Below are positions 43,584 to 51,730 of a DNA stretch of 64,000 nucleotides, piece after piece. Each line of letters starts with the position of its first letter. The stretch's first letter is position 1. A program made the position numbers and the translations under genes. The notes under the pieces are model-generated. The model was not told where the DNA came from. It made no database searches and worked only from the letters and a program-made list of their open reading frames with translations. The DNA comes from an uncultured bacterium (lineage in GTDB: Bacteria; Krumholzibacteriota; Krumholzibacteriia; LZORAL124-64-63): assembly GCA_903912525.1 (NCBI GenBank), contig CAIWHK010000065.1:124001-188000 (forward strand), in the 5' to 3' direction.

Positions 43584-43613
43584 TCTCGGAAGATGTAGCC
43601 TCGAAAGAAGTAG
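43569..43613. repeat. Three imperfect 15-bp tandem repeats spanning the permease stop codon
   Basis: Units AATCGGAAGAAGTAG (43569-43583), TCTCGGAAGATGTAG (43584-43598) and CCTCGAAAGAAGTAG (43599-43613). Each ends with an in-frame TAG, so the gene has its stop codon three times. Looks like slippage duplication. Confidence 0.85.
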
Positions 43614-43625
43614 GGGCGTGGCGGG

Positions 43626-45371
43626 ATGCCCGGTCCGGACCGTCGCCTGAAACTGTTGATCGGCCCCTTCAACGACCCCGGCACGGCCCGGTACATGGTC
43701 GGGGCCTTCGACGACTTCAGTGCGTTGACCTTCGGGTCCTGGGCCGGCGCCGATCTCCCGACCGTGGGACTGCCCACGTTCGCACAGGTCGTCGCGGCGC
43801 TGCCCGAGCATTGGCAGCCGGACATGATCCTGCTCTGGCGCCCCGAGTACGGCGCCATCCCCGAGGGGATCGAGAACGCGGCCTGCCCCGTGGCGATGCT
43901 GGTCAGCGACTGGTACCTGGCGTTTTCCGACTGTCTCGAAGCGGCGTGGCGGGTCGATGCGGTCGTGACCGGATCGCGCGGCTACGGGGTCTTCCGCGCG
44001 TCCGGTTTCGAGCACGTGCTCGCGCTGCCGATGCTGGGCTACCAGCCGGGCGTCGACAACGCCTGGCCCCTCGACGCCGTGAACAGGCCCATCGATGTCT
44101 GCTGCAGCGGCAATCCCCACTGGATCATCCATCGCGAGCGTGAACGCGTGGTCGGCGCCCTGGCGGCGCTGCCGGCCGGCGTCCGCGTCTTTCACGGGCC
44201 GTTCGCGGACCGCGCCGAATACAATCGTCGCCTGGGCGCAGCCAGGATCTTCGTCAACCAGACCGTCATCGGCGAAGCGAACATGAAGTTCTACGAGGTC
44301 GCCGCCGCTGGGGCGTGCCTGTTCGTGGAAGAGGGCAACCTGGACGTCCGGGACTACTTCATCCCCGGCGAATCGGTCGTCCTGTACCGGCTCTCTGACC
44401 TCGCGGAGAAGGTCGCCTACTACCTGGAGCATGAGGCCGAACGCATCGCCATCGCCGCCAAAGCGCGGTCGGCGATGGCGGCCTGCTCCTACCGGCACCA
44501 CTTCCGGGCCATCGTCGAAGCGCTGTGGCAGCGGTTCGCAGCGGGACCACGGGGGCCGCGCCCGATCACGGAACTGGGCGATGTTGCGCAGAGGGAAGGA
44601 CTCGTCGGCTACGCGCTGCGCCACAACGGCGGCGATCCGCTGGCGCCCGTGCGCATGTCGGCCGGCCTGGCCGAAGCCGGTGGTGCGCGTTCCCTGCTGC
44701 TGGCGGCGATGGCCCGCTACATCGCCAGGACCAGCGGGGCCGGGGACGCAACCGGGGGCGACGAGGAGATCCTCGCCGGCTTCGCGACCGCCTTCCGGGC
44801 GGACCCGACCTACCTGCCGGCGGCCTACACCTGGGGGCGCATCGCGGCCGCCCACCTTGATGTTGCCACCGCCCTGGCGATCAACACCCACGTGCGGCGG
44901 CTCCTGTTGTCCGGGTGCGCGGTCCCGTTCTCGTGCGCGGACCACCTGGCGCTCGACACCGATGTCCGGTTCGAGGTCGAACGCGCCGCGTGGGAGGCCG
45001 TGGAACAGGGAGCGAACGTTGATGAGGCCCTGCGCCCCATGCTCCTGGAAGACGTTCTCCTGGTCGCGGCGGAACTGATGATGAAGAGCGGCGATGCCGG
45101 CGGCGCGCTGGCCTCGCTGGCGGAAGCCGTCCACATCCGCCCGGACGGCCATCGCGCGCGCCCGCGCCTGGCCCGGCTGCGGGCGCGGTCCGGCGACCTG
45201 CCGGCCGCTGTCGGGACGTTGCGGGAGCACTTGTCCCGGCGCCCCCTCGACCTGGGCGCGCATGACGATCTGGTGGCGGTGTTGGAGGATCTCGGTGACG
45301 GCGACGGACTCGCTGTGGCGACCGTCGCCCGGGCCGGGGTCCGACGGCTTTTCGTGTCATCGGCCGACTAG
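43626..45371 (+). CDS. CgeB-like glycosyltransferase fused to a helical-repeat domain
   Basis: A 581-residue cytoplasmic protein, start ATG 43626. The first 320 residues resemble the GT1-like CgeB/spore maturation glycosyltransferase group: LLWRPEYGAIPEGIE, PVAMLVSDWYLAFSD, DAVVTGSRGYGVFRASGF, then a donor-binding domain with DVCCSGNPHWIIHRERERVV, FHGPFADRAEYNRRLGAARI, NMKFYEVAAAGACLFVEEG (the conserved E-A-A-x-G motif) and the C-terminal LAEKVAYYLEHEAER. The remaining 250 residues are Ala-rich TPR-like helices (AGGALASLAEAVHIRPDGH). Sugar donor and acceptor are unknown; protein or surface glycan glycosylation is plausible. Confidence 0.75.
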   Translation: MPGPDRRLKLLIGPFNDPGTARYMVGAFDDFSALTFGSWAGADLPTVGLPTFAQVVAALPEHWQPDMILLWRPEYGAIPEGIENAACPVAMLVSDWYLAFSDCLEAAWRVDAVVTGSRGYGVFRASGFEHVLALPMLGYQPGVDNAWPLDAVNRPIDVCCSGNPHWIIHRERERVVGALAALPAGVRVFHGPFADRAEYNRRLGAARIFVNQTVIGEANMKFYEVAAAGACLFVEEGNLDVRDYFIPGESVVLYRLSDLAEKVAYYLEHEAERIAIAAKARSAMAACSYRHHFRAIVEALWQRFAAGPRGPRPITELGDVAQREGLVGYALRHNGGDPLAPVRMSAGLAEAGGARSLLLAAMARYIARTSGAGDATGGDEEILAGFATAFRADPTYLPAAYTWGRIAAAHLDVATALAINTHVRRLLLSGCAVPFSCADHLALDTDVRFEVERAAWEAVEQGANVDEALRPMLLEDVLLVAAELMMKSGDAGGALASLAEAVHIRPDGHRARPRLARLRARSGDLPAAVGTLREHLSRRPLDLGAHDDLVAVLEDLGDGDGLAVATVARAGVRRLFVSSAD

Positions 45372-45422
45372 GGCGAAGGCCCTTCGCGTGTGCGTCTGAA
45401 ACGCGACCATGCTGGACAAAAC

Positions 45423-45449
45423 AAGGGCGCCGGAATGTCCGGCGCCCTT
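45423..45449. terminator. Bidirectional intrinsic terminator
   Basis: AAGGGCGCCGG (45423-45433) pairs perfectly with CCGGCGCCCTT (45439-45449) around a 5-base loop. On the minus strand it is followed by GTTTTG, terminating the cyclophilin gene; it lies 52 bases after the stop of the plus-strand glycosyltransferase gene. Confidence 0.85.
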
Positions 45450-45472
45450 GCTCGGAATCGCTGCCGATCGTC

Positions 45473-46234
45473 CTACCGCACTTCCACCGTGCACTTGTCG
45501 ATCGTCATCAGCTTGGTCGTCGAGCCCTGCTTGGAGCCGTGCGACTCCAGCTTGGCCAGCACGTCCAATCCTTCGACCACGTCGCCGAACACAGTGTGCT
45601 TATTGTTCAGGTGCGGCGTCGGCACGAAGGTGATAAAGAACTGGCTGCCATCGGTGCCCGGTCCGGCGTTGGCCATCGACAGGATTCCCGGACGGTCGTG
45701 CAGCGCTTTGGGCGAAAATTCGCCGTCGAAGCTGTAGCCAGGATCGCCCATGCCGGTGCCCAGCGGGCAGCCGCCCTGCGCCATGAACTTGGTGATGACG
45801 CGATGGAACTTGATGCCGTCATAGAAGCCCATGCGCGCCAGGTACAGGAAGTTGGTCACGTGCATGGGGGCCACTTCGGGCAGCATGTGGATGGTGATCG
45901 GGCCCTCGCTGGTGACCATGCGGATGTAGTACTTGTGGGCCTTGTCGAACGTCACGATGGTGGGCTTGGTCAGTCGGGTCTTCCAGCCGTCGGCGGTCTT
46001 GTCGACCGTGTTGGCGGCGACCTGCGCGTCGATCGCGGCGACGGCCTTGTCGGAGGCGGCCAGGTTCTTGCCGGCCAGGACGCTCGGACCGGCGGGTTTG
46101 GCGGGCGTGGCGGGGGCGGCCTTGGCCGCGGGGGTCGCCGGGGTGGCCTTCTGGGCCTCTTCGGCCATGGCCAGGGCCGAGCCCAGGATGGCGATCGCCA
46201 GTGCGGCTGCGGCCGCAAGACGCAGGTGCTTCAT
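45473..46234 (-). CDS. Exported cyclophilin-type peptidyl-prolyl isomerase
   Basis: A 253-residue periplasmic folding helper that isomerises Xaa-Pro bonds. ATG 46234 (minus strand) has GGAGG 10 bases upstream; signal peptide [17 protein letters not shown]. An Ala/Pro/Lys-rich linker (about residues 25-55) precedes the cyclophilin domain (about 100-253): [19 protein letters not shown] with the catalytic Arg in [34 protein letters not shown] (GSQFFI core) and [14 protein letters not shown]. The Trp of eukaryotic cyclosporin-binding forms is absent, as is usual in bacterial enzymes. Confidence 0.93.
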   Translation of the reverse strand: MKHLRLAAAAALAIAILGSALAMAEEAQKATPATPAAKAAPATPAKPAGPSVLAGKNLAASDKAVAAIDAQVAANTVDKTADGWKTRLTKPTIVTFDKAHKYYIRMVTSEGPITIHMLPEVAPMHVTNFLYLARMGFYDGIKFHRVITKFMAQGGCPLGTGMGDPGYSFDGEFSPKALHDRPGILSMANAGPGTDGSQFFITFVPTPHLNNKHTVFGDVVEGLDVLAKLESHGSKQGSTTKLMTIDKCTVEVR

Positions 46235-46357
46235 CGTTTCTTGACCTCCGGGGAGGGTGGCTTGGTCAGCGGACCGGGCGCTCTCGTCGCGGTTCGCGGG
46301 TATTGCGCGGCACAGCATAGTCCACAGCCGGCCGGCGGTCGAGTTCCGGGTGTCGAA

Positions 46358-46387
46358 TTGACACCGGGCCGGGGCCGCGGGTAGCAT
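46358..46387 (+). promoter_or_regulatory. Sigma-70-type promoter of the dicarboxylate symporter gene
   Basis: TTGACA (46358-46363, consensus) and TAGCAT (46382-46387) with an 18-base GC-rich spacer; about 50 bases before the start codon. Confidence 0.6.
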
Positions 46388-46441
46388 CCGCATCCGTGCG
46401 GCGTCCGCGGCGCGTCGATCGCGAGCATCCCCCGTGAAACG

Positions 46442-47737
46442 GTGGCCCCAGTGGCAAAGTTCCAGCTCTCGAAGATCCCGCTGCACACCCGCATGCTGAT
46501 CGGCGGCCTTGTCGGCGGCGGCGCGGGCATCGCCGCCCACATCCTGCTGCATGACGACCCCGGCCTGGCCAACTTCATCAAGTACGTGGCCCAGCCCGTC
46601 GGGCAGGTCTACATCCGGCTGCTGTTCATGCTCGTCATCCCGCTGGTCGTGCCGGCGCTGGCCCTGGGCATCGCCGGGCTGGGCGACCTGCGCCACGTCG
46701 GGCGCATCGGCGTGCGCACGCTGGCCTACACGGTGGTCGTCTCGACCATCGCCGTGGTGCTGGGCCTGGGCCTGACCAACCTGCTGCGGCCGGGCGACGG
46801 GATGTCCGCCGAAACGAAGGCCCGGCTGGTGGCCGGGGCCGGCGAGCGCGCGGCGGCCATCACCGGCGGTGCGGCGCCCAAGTCGGGGATCGACCTGATC
46901 ATCCAGATCGTCCCGCGCAACCCGGTTGCGGCGATGGCCGAGGGCGACATGCTGGCCGTGATGTTCTTCGCGCTGATGCTCGGCATCGGGCTGGCCGTCA
47001 CGCGCACCGACGCGGCGCGGAAGTTCGAGGGCGCGCTTGAGGGTCTCTACGACGTCACGATGCGGCTGATCGGCATGGTGATCTCGATCTCGCCCCTCGG
47101 CGTGGCGGCGCTGCTGTTCACGTTGACGGCGCAGCTGGGCTACGAGGTGCTGGGCCAGCTGGCGCGCTACGTGGGCGTCGTGGTGCTGGCGCTGTGCATC
47201 CACCAGTTCGTGGTCTATTCGGTGCTGGTGCGCACGCTGGGCGGCATGAGCCCGCGGAAGTTCTTCGGCGCCGTGCAGGAGGCGATGATCACGGCCTTCT
47301 CGACGTCGTCCAGCAACGCCACGCTGCCGACCGCCCTGAAGGTGGCCGAGGAGAACCTGCACCTGCCCACGCACGTCAGCCGCTTCGTGCTGACGATCGG
47401 CGCCACCGCCAACCAGAACGGCACCGCGCTGTTCGAGGGCGTCACGGCGCTGTTCCTGGCGCAGTTCTACGGCATCGACCTGACGATCGGGCAGCAGTTC
47501 GTGGTGATGGTGATCTGCATCCTGGGCGGCATCGGCACCGCGGGCGTGCCGGCGGGCTCGCTGCCGGTCATCGCGATGATCCTCGGGACGATCGGCGTGC
47601 CGGTCGAAGGCATCGGCCTGATCCTGGGCGTCGACCGCTTCCTGGACATGTGCCGCACCACGCTGAACGTGACGGGCGACCTGGCGGCGGCGGTGGTGGT
47701 GTCGCGCGGGGAGAAGGCGGGGGACGCGTTCGACTAG
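46442..47737 (+). CDS. Dicarboxylate/amino acid:cation symporter (DAACS family)
   Basis: A 431-residue inner membrane symporter importing C4-dicarboxylates, glutamate or aspartate with Na+ or H+. GTG 46442 is used; GTG 46451 (MAKFQLSK) is an alternative and no ribosome site decides. Family motifs are in order: [20 protein letters not shown], the serine-rich hairpin tip [13 protein letters not shown] (HP1), [18 protein letters not shown] (TM7 NxxGT sodium site), [18 protein letters not shown] (HP2) and [17 protein letters not shown] (TM8; the Arg and Asp contact the substrate carboxylates). All are intact. Confidence 0.93.
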   Translation: MAPVAKFQLSKIPLHTRMLIGGLVGGGAGIAAHILLHDDPGLANFIKYVAQPVGQVYIRLLFMLVIPLVVPALALGIAGLGDLRHVGRIGVRTLAYTVVVSTIAVVLGLGLTNLLRPGDGMSAETKARLVAGAGERAAAITGGAAPKSGIDLIIQIVPRNPVAAMAEGDMLAVMFFALMLGIGLAVTRTDAARKFEGALEGLYDVTMRLIGMVISISPLGVAALLFTLTAQLGYEVLGQLARYVGVVVLALCIHQFVVYSVLVRTLGGMSPRKFFGAVQEAMITAFSTSSSNATLPTALKVAEENLHLPTHVSRFVLTIGATANQNGTALFEGVTALFLAQFYGIDLTIGQQFVVMVICILGGIGTAGVPAGSLPVIAMILGTIGVPVEGIGLILGVDRFLDMCRTTLNVTGDLAAAVVVSRGEKAGDAFD

Positions 47738-47765
47738 GCGGCCGGCGTGCCCACAGGCCGTCTTC

Positions 47766-48896
47766 TCACAGGCCGAACGTGAAGCCGGCGCCCAGCGTCC
47801 AGAATCCGCCAATCGCATCGACCTGCCGTACCAGAGGAACCTGCCTGCGCACAAACACCCCGTAGTCGCGCCCGTGCGCATCGCGCACCCGGTAACCGCC
47901 GCCGAGGTGCGCCCCGATGTGCATGTCGTTCGACAGGACCAGGCCGAGCCCGCCGTCGAGCCAGGGACGCGCACCGGGAGCCGGCGACTGGAAGCGGACG
48001 TCGACGCCCATCGAGGCCACGGGCGGCACGACGGTCACGGTGTTGCTGGTCGTGCGCGGGGGCACGTCGACCACCGTATCGAGCGCGTGGTAGCTGAACG
48101 CGGGGCCGTATTCCAAGGTCGGCGACAGCCGCGTCAGCAGCGCCGCGGAGAACGCCAGGCCGGCGGACTCGAGGCGGTCCGCCGATCCCGTCGACCAGCC
48201 CGATTCCACCAGCAGGCGCGCGCGGGTGCGCGGCCGGCGCTGCGCCCGCTCGACGGCGGGGCGGTCGTCGTCCGCCGGGGGCGGGGGTGTCGTCACCAGC
48301 CCGGGCGGGTACAGCGTCGTCCAGTTCTCGGCGAGCGCGCCGACCCCGCCGCCGATCAGGGCCGCGGGCAGGCCCAGCATCACCATGCCCAGCGAAGCCC
48401 CGACGGCGATCGCCTCGAACGTGGGGCCGCCGTCATCATCGCCCAGCCCGCTGGCCTGGGCGCCGAGCCAGCCGCCGATCAGGCCGCCGATCACGGTGCC
48501 GGTCAGGCCAGCCCATTGCGCGCCCTCGCGGAAGCCGGACTGCTGCTGCTCGATCCGCGCGATATCGGCCAGGGCGAGCGGCTGGCCCCCCTCGAGCCAC
48601 AGCGTGTCGGCGGCGACCCGCACCGGGCAGCCGGTGCGCTGCTCGCGCGAGAACAGCGTGACGCGCAGCGTGTAGCGGGCGTCGAGGCCGGCCAGCACGA
48701 TGCGCAGTGCGGCGGGCGCGTCCGTGGCAAGCGGCGGGAGCGGCGGAGGGATTGGTACGGGCGTGGGCGCCGGCGCCGTTGTGGCGGTCGGCGGAGTCGC
48801 TTTCGGGTGGGGGCTCTCCAGCGAGAACTGCGCGCGCGCCGGCCTCGCCGGCACGACAGCCACGAGAAGGATGAACATGACGGCGCACCGTCGCAT
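47766..48896 (-). CDS. Outer-membrane beta-barrel protein with glycine-zipper segment, paralogue A
   Basis: A 376-residue exported protein of unknown function. ATG 48896 (minus strand) is chosen because AAGGAG is 7 bases upstream and a signal peptide ([18 protein letters not shown]) follows; in-frame ATG 48914 would lengthen the N-region by 6 residues. A Pro/Ala-rich linker precedes a small beta domain ([33 protein letters not shown]), then a Gly-rich membrane-active segment ([21 protein letters not shown]), then a C-terminal part with alternating beta strands ending LGAGFTFGL, like a small outer-membrane barrel. Same plan as the neighbour at 48911-49888, which lies upstream in the same operon. 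Confidence 0.7.
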   Translation of the reverse strand: MRRCAVMFILLVAVVPARPARAQFSLESPHPKATPPTATTAPAPTPVPIPPPLPPLATDAPAALRIVLAGLDARYTLRVTLFSREQRTGCPVRVAADTLWLEGGQPLALADIARIEQQQSGFREGAQWAGLTGTVIGGLIGGWLGAQASGLGDDDGGPTFEAIAVGASLGMVMLGLPAALIGGGVGALAENWTTLYPPGLVTTPPPPADDDRPAVERAQRRPRTRARLLVESGWSTGSADRLESAGLAFSAALLTRLSPTLEYGPAFSYHALDTVVDVPPRTTSNTVTVVPPVASMGVDVRFQSPAPGARPWLDGGLGLVLSNDMHIGAHLGGGYRVRDAHGRDYGVFVRRQVPLVRQVDAIGGFWTLGAGFTFGL

Positions 48897-48910
48897 GCCC
48901 GGTCTCCTTG

Positions 48911-49888
48911 TCATCGCCCGAGCACGATGCCCGCGTTGATCGTCCAGAAGTCCGGCGATGCCTCGTGGCTGCGGCTGGCGAGGAACTGGTAGCGGAGCGC
49001 CAGCGTCAGCTCGGCGGCGCCGGCCGTGCGCCAACGCACGCCGCCGCCGGCGTGGCTGCCGAGGTGCAGCCCGTCCTGGGCGCGCCAGGCAAAACCGCTG
49101 CTGAAAAAAGGCCGCACGCCCGTTGCCGGGCTGTGCACGCGGACGTCGAACCCGACGCCGAGCGAGATCGAGGCGCTCTCGGCGTAGGTGCCATAGGGCG
49201 TGTCGACGAGGCGGTAACCGCCGACATCGTGGAACTCGGCGATCGGGCCGATCTCGACATACGTGCTGGTGCGCTTGAGGACCGACAGGCGCCCGCTGAA
49301 ACCGTCGCCGCCCTCGACAAGTCCCCTGCCGAAGGCCGTGCCCGCTTCCAGGGACACGCGCGCGCGCCGCGGGCGTGGCGGCGCGCCGGCCGGGTAGATG
49401 GTCTCCCAGTGTCGGTCCATCGCGCCGAGGCCCGCGCCGATGCCGCTGCCGAGGGCGCCGCCCACGGCGATGCCCAGCAGGCCGCCCCCGATCACCGGCG
49501 CTGCGGAGTCCTCTTCACCGAGAGTGGAAATCACCAGGCCGAACAGCGCCCCGAGCGTGCCGAGCGTCGCGGCGCCGGTCGTGGCGCCCCAGCGCGCGCC
49601 TTCGCGCGCGCCCTGCTGGCGGCGTCTGATTTCGAGGATCTCCGCGAGCGGTGCGCGGGCGATCATTCCCGCATCCGTCGCCAACTGGAGCGTGTCGTTC
49701 TCGACGCGGTAGGCGTGTCCTTCGACCCGCTCACCACTTGCCAGGACGACCTGCAGGGTGAGTTCGCCGTCGACGGTGGCCAGCAGTTCACGCAGGTCGC
49801 GCGGCGGCGTGGGCGCGGTCTCGGCCGGCGCCGCCGATGCCCACAGGGCAAGGGCGAGGAACAGCACAGGCAGGCGCAACTTGGACAT
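48911..49888 (-). CDS. Outer-membrane beta-barrel protein with glycine-zipper segment, paralogue B
   Basis: A 325-residue exported protein, ATG 49888 on the minus strand with GGAG 10 bases upstream, signal peptide LPVLFLALALWASAAPA. Architecture equals that of paralogue A: a beta domain with SGERVEGHAYRVENDTLQLA and APLAEILEIRRRQQGAREGA (compare [20 protein letters not shown]), a Gly-rich segment (GATTGAATLGTLGALFGLV), and a C-terminal barrel with repeated strands (GVRPFFSSGFAWRAQDGLHL compare [20 protein letters not shown]). It ends NAGIVLGR. The pair arose by tandem duplication and has diverged widely. Role unknown. Confidence 0.72.
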   Translation of the reverse strand: MSKLRLPVLFLALALWASAAPAETAPTPPRDLRELLATVDGELTLQVVLASGERVEGHAYRVENDTLQLATDAGMIARAPLAEILEIRRRQQGAREGARWGATTGAATLGTLGALFGLVISTLGEEDSAAPVIGGGLLGIAVGGALGSGIGAGLGAMDRHWETIYPAGAPPRPRRARVSLEAGTAFGRGLVEGGDGFSGRLSVLKRTSTYVEIGPIAEFHDVGGYRLVDTPYGTYAESASISLGVGFDVRVHSPATGVRPFFSSGFAWRAQDGLHLGSHAGGGVRWRTAGAAELTLALRYQFLASRSHEASPDFWTINAGIVLGR

Positions 49889-50031
49889 CGGAAAGCGGCT
49901 CCATTCGGGGTTGACCTGATCATACGATGGAGGCAGCCTTGTGTCGATCGTGGCTATCAGGGTCGGATTGTGCGACACTGCCGGCATTCGCCCGCGATCA
50001 GCGAGCCATGGGATAACGTGGAAGGACGACC

Positions 50032-50565
50032 ATGCGAGTCACGCAGGTCATGTGGTGGGCCATCCTGGTCCTGATTTCGTTCGCCACGCTGGCGCTCGAC
50101 ATCATTACCGGTCCCTACATCCAGTTCCCCATCACCTTCGTCGTCCCGGTGGGCCTGGCGGCGTGGCACCTGGGGCGATGGACAGGCATCGGGTTCGCGA
50201 TCGTGCTGGTCGCGGCGCGCCTGGGCCTGGCCGTCACCGTGGACGCGGCGACCATCCCGCACCCGGCGGCCGTCATCAACGCCGTGATCCGCCTGGTAGT
50301 GCTGGTCGGCCTGGCCATCGCCGCCGAGCAACTGCAGCACCGCCGCGATCTGGCTGCGCGCGTGCGTGTGCTGGAGGGCATCCTGCCCATCTGCTCGTTC
50401 TGCAAGAAGATCCGCCGTGCCGACGGCGACTGGGAGCAGATCGAGGCCTACGTCAGCCAGCATTCCGAGGCGCATTTCAGCCACGGCCTGTGCGAGGTGT
50501 GCCTCGAGAAGCACTATCCCGACTCTCCGGGCGCGAGCGGGCCGTCGCAGCGGCCGAACGGATAA
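50032..50565 (+). CDS. Membrane protein with C-terminal Cys-rich CSFCKK domain
   Basis: A 177-residue protein, ATG 50032 after GGAAGGA. Residues 1-100 form three to four membrane helices (MWWAILVLISFATLALDI, VVPVGLAAWHLGRWTGIGF, INAVIRLVVLVGLAIA). A short coiled segment leads to LPICSFCKKIRRADGDWEQIEAYV and AHFSHGLCEVCLEKHYP, with four Cys that probably bind zinc. This tail is well known at the C-terminus of PAS-containing signalling proteins and response regulators, where its role is unclear; here it is joined directly to a membrane domain with no kinase or PAS domain. First gene of a three-gene unit. Confidence 0.8.
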   Translation: MRVTQVMWWAILVLISFATLALDIITGPYIQFPITFVVPVGLAAWHLGRWTGIGFAIVLVAARLGLAVTVDAATIPHPAAVINAVIRLVVLVGLAIAAEQLQHRRDLAARVRVLEGILPICSFCKKIRRADGDWEQIEAYVSQHSEAHFSHGLCEVCLEKHYPDSPGASGPSQRPNG

Positions 50566-50570
50566 CACCG

Positions 50571-51248
50571 GTGAGCAATGTGAGCAACCCCTGGCTGGAC
50601 ATCCCGCTGGCCGACTACGAAGGCCACATGGCGCTGCCGCACGTGGCGCAGGCGTCGCTGCTGGCCGACCTGTTCGGCGCGCTGCTGCGCGAACTGCAGC
50701 CCGAGTCGGTGGCGGTGCTCGGCTGTGCGGGCGGCAACGGCCTTGATCGCATCGACCCCGCCGCGACCTCGCGCGTCGTGGGCGTGGACATCAACCCGCA
50801 GTATGTCGAGGCGATGCGCAACCGCCACCAGGGCCGGTTTGCGCAACTGGAGGCGATCTGCGCCGATGTCGAACGCCGCCGCTACATCTACGAGCCGGTC
50901 GCGCTGGCGTGGGCGGCGCTCCTGTTCGAATACGTCGATCCGTTCGCGGCCATCAACCGCATCGCGCCGCTGTTGGGACCGGAGGGCGTGCTGGCCACGG
51001 TGGTGCAGGAGCCCAGCGACGCCGTGTCCTTCGTGACGCCTTCGCCCTACGCGAGCCTCGAGGCATTGTCGTCCGCCCATCGCCACGTGGCGCCGGCGCG
51101 GCTGGCTTCTTTGGCGGCCGGGCAGGGTCTGTACGAGATGCGCCGGCAGCGCGTGTCCTCAGCGGGCGGCAAGGCGTTCGTGCTGCAGGTGTTCCGGCGC
51201 GACGAGGAACTCGTTGTCGACGACGACAGCCAGGAAAGGGCTTTTTGA
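50571..51248 (+). CDS. Class I SAM-dependent methyltransferase
   Basis: A 225-residue protein starting at GTG 50571, 5 bases after the previous stop. The SAM-binding motif I is VAVLGCAGGNGLDRI (about residues 39-53), the acidic end of strand 2 is VVGVDINPQYVEA and motif IV region reads ALAWAALLFEYVDPF. A C-terminal sheet (GKAFVLQVFRRDEEL) completes the Rossmann-like fold. Acceptor unknown. The stop overlaps the ATG of the DinB gene (TGATG), so the two are translated together. Confidence 0.8.
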   Translation: MSNVSNPWLDIPLADYEGHMALPHVAQASLLADLFGALLRELQPESVAVLGCAGGNGLDRIDPAATSRVVGVDINPQYVEAMRNRHQGRFAQLEAICADVERRRYIYEPVALAWAALLFEYVDPFAAINRIAPLLGPEGVLATVVQEPSDAVSFVTPSPYASLEALSSAHRHVAPARLASLAAGQGLYEMRRQRVSSAGGKAFVLQVFRRDEELVVDDDSQERAF

Positions 51249-51730
51249 TGCACACCAGCGCCGCCCTGCTCGACCTGCACGAACGCACCCACCGCAACCT
51301 GCGCGCGCTGCTCGAACACTGCCGCACCCTGGACGCCGACGAACTGAACCGCGACCTGCCCGGATTCGGCTACCCCACGGTGCGCCTGCAGTTGCACCAC
51401 ATGATCGGCGCCGAGGAATACTGGATCGGCGTGCTGAACGGCGTCGTCGAGGCCGACGACAACGATGCCGACTTCCCGACGATCGATACGCTGGTCGCCT
51501 GGCGTGACCGCGTGTCTGCGGCCACGGTCGCCTGGTTGCGCGGTGTCGACCCGGCCTTGCTGAACACCGCCCACCCGCACCAGACCTGGGGCGGCCGCGA
51601 ACGCACGCTGGCCCCCGCGCACGTCGTGCTGCGCACCCAGACGCACCTGTACCACCACCAGGGCCAGGTCACGGCGATGTGCCGACTGCTGGGCAAGCCG
51701 GTTGGCGGGCTGGATTTCCCGCTGGACTAG
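51248..51730 (+). CDS. DinB family protein
   Basis: A 160-residue four-helix-bundle metal protein. ATG 51248 overlaps the methyltransferase stop. Probable metal ligands: His in LQLHHMIGAEEYW (about residue 47), and the later pair in THLYHHQGQVTAM (about 136-140), giving the His3 site of DinB/YfiT/bacillithiol transferase-like enzymes. Members act in thiol transfer or detoxification; the specific reaction is unknown. The gene ends in a CTAG shared with the stop codon of the convergent HNH endonuclease gene. Confidence 0.85.
   Translation: MHTSAALLDLHERTHRNLRALLEHCRTLDADELNRDLPGFGYPTVRLQLHHMIGAEEYWIGVLNGVVEADDNDADFPTIDTLVAWRDRVSAATVAWLRGVDPALLNTAHPHQTWGGRERTLAPAHVVLRTQTHLYHHQGQVTAMCRLLGKPVGGLDFPLD

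Noticed and set aside
40065-45263. Single 1732-codon minus-strand open frame covering chemoreceptor and antisense of two plus-strand genes
   Set aside because: Only the part 40065-41909 resembles a protein family. Upstream of the GGAGG and TTG at 41909 the translation is an Arg/His/Gly-rich shadow of the permease and glycosyltransferase genes.
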